A stretch of 64,000 nt of DNA from Glandiceps talaboti (taxonomy: Eukaryota; Hemichordata; Enteropneusta; Spengelidae): the NCBI RefSeq assembly GCF_964340395.1, contig NC_135562.1, forward strand, positions 14,308,796-14,372,795. Reading direction: 5' to 3'. Below the pieces are notes generated by a model. It did not search any database. It was not told where the DNA came from and saw only the letters and a list, made by a program, of their open reading frames with translations. A program made the position numbers and the translations under genes. Positions 42,410 to 64,000 of this stretch are shown piece after piece (position 1 is the stretch's first letter; each line of letters begins with the position of its first letter).

Positions 42410-42850
42410 AGTGATGTCAAAGGTCAGCATTATCACATGGTTCTGTTTTAGTGACATCACTATGGATGATGTTATACTTCAAAGGTCAGCATTATCACAT
42501 GATTCTGTTTTCATGACATCACTATGGATGATGTCATAGGTCAAAGGTCAGCATTATCACATGGTACTGTTTTCATGACATCACTATGGATGATGTCAAG
42601 GTTCAGTATTATCGCATGGTTCTGTTTTCATGACATCACTATGAATGATGTCATAGGTCAAAGGTCAGCATTATCACATGGTACTGTTTTCATGACATCA
42701 CTATGGATGATGTCAAGGGTCAGTATTATCGCATGGTTCTGTTTTCATGACATCACTATGAATGATGTCAAAGGTTAGTATTATCACAAGGTTCTGTTTT
42801 AGTGACATCACTATGGATGGTGTCAAAGGTCAAGGGTCAGCATTATCATA
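42410..42850 (+). repeat. Minisatellite of about 60 bp, seven units with a palindromic core
   Basis: Each unit has AAAGGTCAGCATTATCACAT, then TGGTTCTGTTTT, then TGACATCACTATGGATGATG with TCA. The core TGACATCA...TGATGTCA is an inverted pair. Spacing is about 54-64 bp. The 84-codon ORF across it is a repeat artefact. Confidence 0.92.
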
Positions 42851-43261
42851 TGATGTAAAGTAAATTATTTGGCCATCTTGGCCATGAGTTTACATGTCCT
42901 GCACTGTAATGAATGATTTGACATTTCAGATTCAGCAAGTCTACATGTTTAACACTTGAGTTAAATTCATTGCCATGTATTCTGAAAACCCGTAGAAATG
43001 TCAAACATTGTATGTAGAAATCTTGATCTTGTGCTCTGCTTTCCAAGACTAAGGATAAGTTATATTCATCTGTGGTGTACTATACTTTATTATACATCGA
43101 TCTTTTATGAATTATGTTGGCATTCTGTGTAATTTATACCTGTTAGTTTGACAAGTATTTTAAACAAATGACACGCTCGTGTTTACTTTATTTCTTCATA
43201 TTTTCACATCATTTGTTCCACGAATCATGCGAATAGTATACATGTACTGTATATGCATTTC

Positions 43262-44000
43262 AGGAAACACAAAATACATTAACGTTGAAGGAAATGGTAC
43301 ACGGCATAATTTGTTGCCTCTTGAATAATCTAGGTATTCCTACTACTATATACCGTCACCTCTTCAAAGATATCATTGTTAGAATCTATTCATTTAAATT
43401 TGTGGTTGTAACTAGAACAGCCAATTGCCAACTGATAACAAAATGGTGTAGACTGTAGAAATACAATACCGTTGAAGACAGGAGTTACACATTTATTATC
43501 ACTTTTAATATAGCGCCACCAACGGTGAGATGAGAAAACGCCATAACAGTTTTTGTAAGAGGGTTATTTTTCAAATAGATCGGAATATAGATGGAACCTG
43601 ACTTTTTTACCTACATGTTAGATTTCATTCATACTATTCTAACATCTGTTGTCAGAATAACAAAATACATGTAGCATTAATGTTGATAAATAAATGGTAC
43701 ACTGCATAATTTGTTGCATCTTGGATAATCTAGGTATTCCTACTACGAAATATCTTCACCTCTTCAAAAAAATATCATTGTAAGAAACTATTCATTTAAA
43801 TTTGTGCTTTCGACTGGTAGCAATGGTGCAGTTTGTGGAAGTAGAATAGCGCCACCAACGCTTAACACCACCATTGAAAAATTACACAGCGCTACCAACG
43901 GAATGAGAGGACGCTATAAAAGTTTTTGTGAGAGACCAGACTAAATATCGAACCTGACTTTTATAGTCATATAATAGATATCATTCATATTATCTTGTCA
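43262..44000 (+). repeat. Two direct copies of a segment of about 380 bp
   Basis: 43262-43640 and 43662-44000 share ATGGTACAC, GCATAATTTGTTGC, AATCTAGGTATTCCTACTAC, CACCTCTTCAAA and a GCGCCACCAACG block. No coding frame is kept. Confidence 0.75.
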
Positions 44001-44144
44001 CCTGTTGTCAGAACTAAGAATCAAAACTAATCTCCATAAACCAATAAAAACACCAAGACACCTCAAAATTAAAAAAATTCTTTTAATATTTTGAAAGTTC
44101 AAAAACATGCATTTTAATTTCTCTTTTTGGTTTCTAATAAGGCT

Positions 44145-44215
44145 TAAACATTATTTGGTTCCGGTTACCCGACTCTACCTAGTTTTTTCATGCCCACCCT
44201 ACAAAAACCTACAAA
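44145..44215 (-). repeat. Third, short piece of the AAAAACTAGGTGGG family
   Basis: On the minus strand it reads GGGCATGAAAAAACTAGGT, then GTAACCGGAACCAAA, matching about 4050-4110. Only this end is recognisable. Confidence 0.5.
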
Positions 44216-44959
44216 AAAGCTACAATAGTTGTTGTGTGTACTGCACTATCGACTTTAACAAATCTGAGAGAATATGAGTTGCATTTTAAGCATAATATTT
44301 GCATAAATTATTCCCCAATATTTTACGTCGTTCACCTCAAGAAAATACTGGCGCACAAGGAAACCTTTTAAATTTCTAGTCGTAAAAATGAAATGACACA
44401 AATCCCTTAGGTCACAAGTATTCTGTTTTGGAGAAAGATATATCATATCTGCGTAAGACCCCTTTCTGAAATCTCAACAAAAAACTTTAACGGTGTTGAA
44501 AATTCTGATCTTTGTCATATTTACTTGCGTGTACTCGCGTTGTTGTCGCTGGGAATGACTAGTTATAGGGTATAAACTCCATGTTTTTGTTCGAACGCGT
44601 ATATATATGGTACAATTAAATCTATCCGAAATTTGTAAATGGCAAATATGATATGTGTATAAACGATACCTGGGGCCGTTCGGTAGACAAAACGTTTTTT
44701 CATTCTTTGGCATTTCGGACAGCATTATGCATGTTGCACGTGAAACACAAAAGATGGCGGCACATTCAAACAGAAGATAATGTGTACATTCAGCACTTTT
44801 CACTGAAAAGATGATGTGCATAGTTAAATCACACCAGTGCAGTGCACGTGCTGTCAGGACTATTCCTACGCCAACGAAGTGTTTTTTGACCTGTCACCTG
44901 ACCCCAAGTTTATCTTGCATTACTCAATGTACTGGTATACAAGTTCCTGTTGAGATTTT

Positions 44960-45300
44960 GTAAAAGATGTATATTCAAATTTAGTTAATGATGAGATACA
45001 TTTTATTTTAGATTGTCCAATTTTCAGTATACAAAGGAAAACATTGTTTACAGAATGTGATGTAACAATTAGTAGTATCAATAGAAATTATTTATGAAAT
45101 ATCATCTCCAGCTTGCCAAATTTTTGAAAAACTTATAAATATAGTTATATTTATTTATATATATATTTTTAAAAATGTCTTGTTGTTGTTGTTATTATTA
45201 TTATCATCATCATCATTATTGTTGTTGTTGTTGTTGTTGTTGTTTACATTACTGTATTCACTGATGATGCAGTTGTGTAATAAATGTACGTCAAATCGAT
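44960..45300 (+). pseudogene. LINE 3'-end fragment
   Basis: The frame from about 44990 reads DEIHFILDCPIFSIQRKTLF then TECDVTISSINRNYL and stop. This is like the zinc-knuckle-like H-x-L-x-x-C end of some LINE polyproteins. A TTG/TTA/TCA trinucleotide tract (45180-45244) and AATAAA (about 45280) follow. Confidence 0.6.
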
Positions 45301-45589
45301 TATACCATTATACCGACGAGTATTTGTATTTGTAAATACCGTGGGGAATTGTAAATGACCAATTCCGTGAACGTTTTGCAGAGATGAATCAAAACTAATG
45401 AGCATTAAGTAATCCTACACAAAAACTTAAGTTTGCCGATGAAGTGAGAATTCGTGGCCACCATGTTGCCTTTTGGCGAGTTACCTCACTCTTCCGCCTT
45501 CCTTTGTCCCGGAACGCCAGCGAAAAACTATGATCTTTGATAATTAGTCGTTCATCAACAAAACGTTTCGAAACGTCTGCGAGCGTTTT

Positions 45590-46060
45590 GTCTACCGGAC
45601 TCTCCTATGACTGCCGTGACTCTCAGTTGGCCATGGAGTGCGCCATCAGCTGTGACGCTGGGTAGCGGAGACTGAACGTGTCAGGTCTATGAGTATGACC
45701 AACCTACGATAAAGTACACATACTTGACTCAAAATTGACATTTCAATCATGTGTTCTTTGCTTGGATGTAATAATAAAACCAAGAGGAAGGCAGTACACG
45801 AACAAAAATAACACGATATATCTCCATGAATGACAGTTAGATGAACAGATGCAAGACTGCAAGACCTGTTTCGATCACTTCATTTTAGGTAAGTGTCGTA
45901 AGTACGATTATTGTTAATATAACAGAACCTTCCAACTGTTGCTATGCGACGAAATCCGCGTGAAGTGGGTCATGTCTCCTACCGGCGGGATATATTTACA
46001 TGGTAAAACTTAAAATCAAGTTTTCTTTATGGGGTAGATAATATGACATCTGAGATCTCC
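45590..46060. repeat. Right arm of the intergenic inverted duplication
   Basis: Reverse-complement partner of 33540-34000, for example GGAGTGCGCCATC, AACACGATATATCTC and GTTGCTATGCGACGA. Confidence 0.75.
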
Positions 46061-46139
46061 TTCATGTTTGTGTAAGAAATTAAATCGTAACCATATTTGC
46101 ATTTCTTGTGAGGCACCGTCCCAAAGTACACTCCCACCA

Positions 46140-48460
46140 GGGAGAGGGTCTGTCCTTTCCACTATACCAATTCCATTTTGACGGACATGTGTGTGCCCCT
46201 CCCCCTCGATTCCATGTTTTTCTCTCCCACTGTACAAAAATCAGGACTTCCGGATCCCCGCAATTTTTTCCTGTTTGGTCCTCTCCCGCTACCGATCGAA
46301 AAATTGCCCGCCGACTAAAAAATTTGCGTACTTAGTAAAATAGCTTTAAACAATGTGACGTTTCGATCCGTCTACAACGGACCTTGTTCAGAGTTACAGT
46401 TGTTCATAGAGTCCCTGTAGATAAGGTAGTCCCAATATGAGCTGGCTAGATGGGGGATGATCGTTGGACTTACTGACAGTTGGTTTGGTAGTTCTTGGTG
46501 GTATGTTGAGGGTCCATTCCTCGTAGTCATTGGCTCATTGTGGATATGTTGCAGTTTAGCTCTTTGGTCTTCCTTCGTGGGTACATATTGAAGGGCATGG
46601 TTGGTCAACATGCGGACTACAGATCTCGTGTACCAGAAGGTGGTGGGACTGGAAGTTGAGATATTGGTCGGTGTGTGTTGGCTTCCTGTAGATGGTTATT
46701 TTGGTGGGGGTTGTTTATAACAGTCATTCAGAGATAAACATTAAGTAACGCTGAGTAATTAAATCATTGCGTGATCAAGGTCTGTAGTAGACGGATCGAA
46801 ACGTTGTATTCGTTTCCAATTTACCATTCCGAAGTATTATACACTAATAAACAACAAAATAGTCTTATATGTAATGTGTGGATAAGGAAAAAATAGGACT
46901 GGTTGCATGTTTTATTCCTTTCAAATTGAAATTGATAATTGGAGATTAGGTAAGATCAAACCGTGTAGGGGAAAAGTTCATGGCCTATGGGTCCTTACAT
47001 GAAAAAGTCTATGGAATCTTAAAGGCTTAATACGGCCGAGTTCTGATACGTATAAATCGCTGGATTTATAAATGATATTTTATCTTTTATGAGTTACTAG
47101 CGCAGTTGCAGTATAGGAACGAAATGCGCCGCTATATATTATATTTGAGGTTGTTTAGCTTACAATTCAAAACTCATAAAACTGTATATAATAGACTATT
47201 TCCATGGCAACGCTTGGCATATTTATCAGATCATATAGACACGTATTGATCTGCAATGACATAATTGTCAGTAATTATCTCTTTAGCAATATATAATAGT
47301 GTCATCGGTGTGTTATCGCTTTGTATAAACCAGTAAACCCGATAGTACGGTCAAAGGGTCAGAGGAAGTTCACGCGTGAAAATTCATGAAAAGACACCGT
47401 CAGGTAATACTTTACACGTACACCTGAAGTTTACTTGAAATAAGACAAGCCAACTAAGAGTTGGGCAACTTCATGGATTCTTAGCACAATTTCTATGACA
47501 ACGTTTGATACGTTTATTAGATGTCGTCCAGCTCAATATAACAGATACAAACCTATTGGTCACCATCATGCTGATCTGTTTAATGTCACGAATTATGAAG
47601 AGTTATCATCTGACGAAGTGGGTGTGCTGACGTTTCGGGACGTCTATATGAGCATTAGTTCATGCAAGGTCATTAGCATTAATCATCAAACTGTCACAAA
47701 TTATCGCTTTAATTTGGATGCTGTGCAATTTTAATCGCACCCCTCAATAGACTATTTACAGACTCCGATTATCAAAGATACTAATATCCGAAGGTGTGTT
47801 GTCGCTTCGTAGCAACAAGTAGCCCCGATAGTAAGGTCAGTAAGTCAGAGGTAGTTCACTTGTAAAAATTCATTATATAGATACTGTCACGCAATCCTCT
47901 TCACATGGAGTTTGCACGAAATCAGATAAGCCAACTGCGAATTTGGGCGACTTCATGAATTGATAGCACAAATAAAGATCGACCAGAATTTACGACAAGG
48001 GGAAAGCCGAGGAGAAAATTAGAGTCCGGAAAGAAATGGGGATTCAAAGGGGGGGGGGGAGTCTGATGGTCTGAAAGTGGGGTCACACAATATTTTCCTC
48101 ATGATTTGAATCAAATTTAACCTCATGACTCGTCGTTTACCAAATATATTAGCGAATGAATTGCTTGCAGCTTCACCACAGAAAGCTTAAGTTCTTAAAT
48201 GTACATATCAAATTATCATGAGGTGGCATGGGTGACGGCAAGATGTGTTTATGTGTGCCATAATCTCATGAAGGGCACTGAAGACAATATTCTAGTATTC
48301 CATGGCTTTCAATAATGTGTATGGCTTGAAATAGAATTTTTAATCTGTAAATGTCCACCGAGGGAGGAGGACACTCCTGCCTGCACCCTTCCCACTCACT
48401 ACCATGGTGATGTTGAAGCTCTCCCTAAGTGAGCGATCAGTTTTTATGGCCGGGGTTGGG
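46140..48460 (-). repeat. Inverted unit of the composite repeat
   Basis: Contains the landmarks of the 26150-33510 array in reverse, for example TCTGACGAAGTGGGTGTG (about 47608), GCCAACTAAGAGTTGGGCAA (47450) and GGTGTGTTATCGCTT (47308). It pairs best with 31490-33510, including a block with GAAAGCCAT and ATGGAATACT (left 31862, right 48300). Confidence 0.75.
46358..46804. mobile_element. Short element bounded by 18-bp inverted repeats
   Basis: ACGTTTCGATCCGTCTAC at 46358-46375 and its exact reverse complement at 46787-46804. It interrupts the inverted partner of 32.7-33.3 kb, so it probably inserted after the duplication. The 79-codon minus ORF in it has no recognisable domain. Confidence 0.65.
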
Positions 48461-48469
48461 CCGGTGACT

Positions 48470-50340
48470 TATTGTTAGTATTGTACGTAAAAAGTACGTA
48501 AAAATAGTGACCCCACTGCAAGCCATTCACACAAAAATGCACCCCCTCTGAGAAATGAAAAAAAAACACTTAACCCCCCCCCCTCCATCCATCTGTTGAC
48601 AAGAAACACTCTTTTTATTATTGCAAAACACGCTCTTTTATCAAAGTATAATACCGCACACAGGATAACTCTAAGTTTGAGTGAACTATTAATATTGATT
48701 AATTCAGCTAATTTTCAAGTAATATGATTGTAAACCCGTGTCACTAACTGTCACACACAATGATGTACTATCATCATATAATGAAATATTTGCATCATAT
48801 AATGATAAGTTCGCATCGTATATAGTCAATAAATTGTTTTCTGTAGACTTGCGGCTTTCCATATATGTACACGCATTGACCAGTTTGCACTCCTCAAGGT
48901 ACTTGTTTGTGCTGTTCATAATTTCTCAGTTTAATCTTGGCATTCACTAAAACATCCCCTCCCTTCATTGATCAAACTGCTAATTTTAACGAAAATATTT
49001 TCGAAAAGGTTTTGAATAATGAAACGTGATAAATGTCATTGATTTCATAATACAAATTAAAGAACGTCATAAAAAAGTTTTCTGTACTGCAGCTGTTTCA
49101 GAACTAGATTTCTAATTCAGTTCACTTACTAAAGTCTACGTGTACGTACACAAATGTATAGAAACTAGACTCTCAGGTTCTTCTATACAATTGTATCAAA
49201 GAAGGTTTACTCAAAGTGATCAACAACTATTCACACTGTGCCATACAGACTGAGGGGTTGACCATACTGGTGAAGTTGTCTGGAAGCGTTTTGAAGTGCT
49301 GCACATGACTTAATGTGAAAGAGTTGGTCATATGTCGACTTCTTCTAATATGTTTTCTAAGGCAACTTTCAAAGTTCGCCCCAATACTGCCCTGCATCCA
49401 ATATATATCTGTCTCTATATTCTTCTCATTAACTGTCATATGGCAAACTCAAAATAACATGCTGCACGACTGGTGAAACCGATCTTTTATTTCACAGAAT
49501 CCTTCTAGCAAATTGCATGTTCATTTGTTCTCAATTTTGCAAGGAGAGGTAAAAGGTATCGGTCAAAATGAAAAGGGCAGAGGATGGGTAAATCTACCAC
49601 ATTTATTTGTTGAAATTTCTGCGATTCTTTTATTAAATGCAGCTATCCAAGTTTTGAACTATGCAAACTGACCAGAATAAAAAATACATATGCAAAAATT
49701 TTTTCCAAATATGCAATTTAAACATGGTTTATTATTTTTTTTAGTTCATAGATTTGGTAGTCTGGACACATTTACTTGTGTTTGCTATGTGTGCTTTTAG
49801 CAAATTATTGTAAGAGAATTCGAAAAAATAAAGTACAACTTAAGAGCTGTCAATTTCCACATTTAAACTTGATAGATACTAGTATCTGACCTGAACAGAA
49901 GGTCATGGCTGAGGCATAACTCCAGTTGATAAACAATACGTATACATATCAATCATATAATTCTAACATCTCGTGTGCTTAAATCAATTTTGTGTTTGCG
50001 CAGTCTGACTAGAGCAAAGCTTTAATGGGTGATAATTCCAAATGTAAAATGGTCATAGTCAAGAAAACCCGATAGAAAAATCCCCCCGGCCTGAGAAACT
50101 GACTAGTCATTAACCCACATTTACACAATCTCAGGTCTACATTCAAAACTCATACAATGTACGTAATAGTAACATTCTAAGGCTAGTAAATATGACAAAA
50201 CTGTATGTTTGATATTGGTGAATTTACACAAGATTTACAATAGTGAATTATGAATTACATTAGTATTTGGTTAAGGTGAATTGATATCTGGATATACTGA
50301 ACCTCGTAAGTTCATCATACTTAAAGCCTAGAGAAAAGGT
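48470..50340. other. Unassigned AT-rich intergenic sequence
   Basis: No supported gene. A short direct repeat (CATCATATAATGA twice near 48771-48805) is present. ORFs of 70-71 codons on either strand lack domain features. Confidence 0.35.
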
Positions 50341-50344
50341 CGAT

Positions 50345-50850
50345 TGTGTAAATATTGTTTGTTAGTTTGTTTGTTTGTTTGTTTGTTTGTTGTTTGTTTG
50401 TTTGTTTGATTGACTTTATTTAAACTCGATAAATTGTTGAGCCAAAGGATCTTCTAACACAATGTCGAGTAAGGGAAATTTACAATATTTACATTACATA
50501 TACAGAAAATAAATTATGACAAATTAGAAGTGGGTAAAATAAAATAATAAAAATAATAATAATGACTGACACACGAGGGTAACACAAGAGAAAAATTACA
50601 TTTGATATAAAAAGTGATATTTCCATTTCATTTTAAAAGAATTCAAACTAGTAGATGTTCTAAGGTCCTTCGGGAGACTATTCCAGACTTTAACTCCATT
50701 AAAAACAAAACTTTTCTTAAAAATCTGTGTAGAATGTTTAGGTATGTACAAATCATTCCTAGATGTTGATCCCGTACGATAACTATGTACACACTCAACA
50801 GGTTTGAATATTTACTACAAAAGGCTGAATCAGGCGACAAGGCAATGAGA
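50345..50850 (-). mobile_element. 5'-truncated LINE tail with (CAAA)n 3' end
   Basis: On the minus strand the frame ends RTGSTSRNDLYIPKHSTQIF, then KKSFVFNGVKVWNSLPKDLR, and stops near 50626. FNGVKVWNSLPxxLR is a common C-terminal motif of LINE reverse transcriptase ORFs. The 3' UTR runs to a tetranucleotide tail at 50358-50409. It lies just upstream of channel copy B. Confidence 0.78.
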
Positions 50851-50965
50851 TTGAATTAAATAACTAGCGTAAGTCTACATTTGACTTTAAGCAGATTTCG
50901 TTCATTTTAACCTTTCAATGATCTGCTGAAAATAATATCTATAACTATATTTTATTTAGAACTGT

Positions 50966-50995
50966 CAGTCACACATATAAATACCAAGGTTAATC
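50966..50995 (+). promoter_or_regulatory. Conserved block just 5' of the copy B start codon
   Basis: The 30 bases before the ATG include GTCAGTCACA and TATAAATACCAAGGT. Almost the same string precedes the ATG of copy A (about 23210-23239, minus strand). It includes a TATA-like TATAAATA but is very close to the ATG, so it may be 5' leader rather than a core promoter. Confidence 0.35.
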
Positions 50996-63138
<12,143 letters not shown>

Positions 63139-63475
63139 GTAAGTAAAACGAAAAACTTACAGCGAGTAACACAAAATGACACCCCCCCCCCCCCGATAGT
63201 TCAAATCATTGTATACATGTATGAATTCTTTGTTGAATTCTATTGAATGACAAACTTATTGCTTTATCACATCGGCTCAGATAAATGAGGTCACAAATTT
63301 ATGGTAATTAAAGTGTCTACACCCATATTATAACACATGATATTTCTGTTATCATTACTTTAATACTAATACATACACATATAAATAAATCATATAGCTG
63401 TAAGTGACATCTTAGTGAACGATTAATGTGTCTGCGTTCCATATCGTAATACATGCTATTTTTTGCTATCATTAC

Positions 63476-63550
63476 TTCATACATACATACATACATACAT
63501 ACATACATACATACATACATGCATACATACATACATACATATGTACATAC

Positions 63551-63581
<31 letters not shown>

Positions 63582-63599
63582 CATACATACATACATACG
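63476..63599. repeat. (CATA)n microsatellite
   Basis: About thirty units with a few changed bases, after the last copy B exon found. Confidence 0.95.
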
Positions 63600-64000
63600 C
63601 CGATCACATCTAGAATCTTAATCGATAGAGACGTCATTCGATTTCACTGTCTCCACACATGTTACTCTTGATTAGTGTTTTGATGGGACCTAGTTCAAGG
63701 TCAAATGACTCAATATATATATAAGTGCACCTCACATGCATGGACTGGTTTCAAACAAACCTGGTAAAATTGTGACATGTATTGTAGTTGAATTATGTAC
63801 ACCAATTATGTTTTATAACCTTCGCAATAATGACAAAATAATAGCATGTTTTTCATAAAACATTAAGAATATAAAGTAGCAAGCTGAAGTTTTTGGCAAT
63901 ATGCCTTTGACAGAGACTTGTTGAGTTATACAGTAAATAATGATTCAATCGATATTGGCCGCCGTTCGGTAAACATTGACAATGCCGAAAAATAAAGAGA

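Noticed and set aside
42524-42778. 84-codon ORF with internal protein repeats
   Set aside because: Fully explained by the palindromic minisatellite.
42410-42850. Possible CRISPR-like array
   Set aside because: The spacers are as repetitive as the repeats and the genome is animal; it is an ordinary minisatellite.

Overview
This is invertebrate animal (metazoan) nuclear DNA. It is AT-rich, its genes are split by GT/AG introns, and it is full of microsatellites, minisatellites, MITE-like and foldback elements, LINE fragments and one LTR element. The species cannot be named from the sequence; a marine invertebrate is only a guess. No rRNA, intact tRNA gene, CRISPR array or bacterial-type operon was seen.

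The core of the window is two paralogous genes for a small ankyrin-repeat, six-transmembrane channel of the TRP type. They lie head to head: copy A on the minus strand (23209 down to 6094) and copy B on the plus strand (50996 up to 63138). I rebuilt 15 exons for each by reading splice sites and reading phase. Every junction is phase-consistent, giving 590 codons for copy A and 610 for copy B up to the last donor found. The order is a short Ser/Thr-rich N-terminus, about three to four ankyrin repeats, a linker, the pre-S1 motif KWxRFGR, S1-S4, S5, a pore loop and S6, then a charged C-terminal tail that probably continues in exons I could not identify. Exon length differences between the copies are 9, 30, 72, 3, 9 and 39 nt, all multiples of three, so both copies appear to have been kept coding.

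The copies are part of a larger inverted duplication. Intergenic blocks at 31.5-34.0 kb reappear inverted at 45.6-48.5 kb. The axis lies between about 34.0 and 45.6 kb. Introns are alignable in part, and several microsatellites sit at matching positions. Comparing the arms gives filled and empty sites, so some insertions can be placed after the duplication: a LINE fragment in intron 13 of copy A, a 2.4-kb foldback element in its intron 5, and a TIR element in its intron 6.

Layout: 0-1.6 kb, tandem array of about 520-bp units; 1.7-5.6 kb, inverted repeat, decayed LINE and degenerate repeats; 6.1-23.2 kb, channel copy A; 24.8-25.7 kb, minisatellite; 26.1-33.5 kb, tandem array of a composite repeat with a LINE tail and a tRNA-derived SINE; 34.4-38.15 kb, non-autonomous LTR retroelement; 39.2-39.6 kb, G-rich minisatellite; 40.9-41.7 kb, small candidate gene or gene relic with an MSWxQW repeat; 42.4-42.85 kb, palindromic minisatellite; 43.2-48.5 kb, repeats including the inverted partner of the left array; 50.35-50.84 kb, LINE tail; 51.0-63.1 kb, channel copy B.
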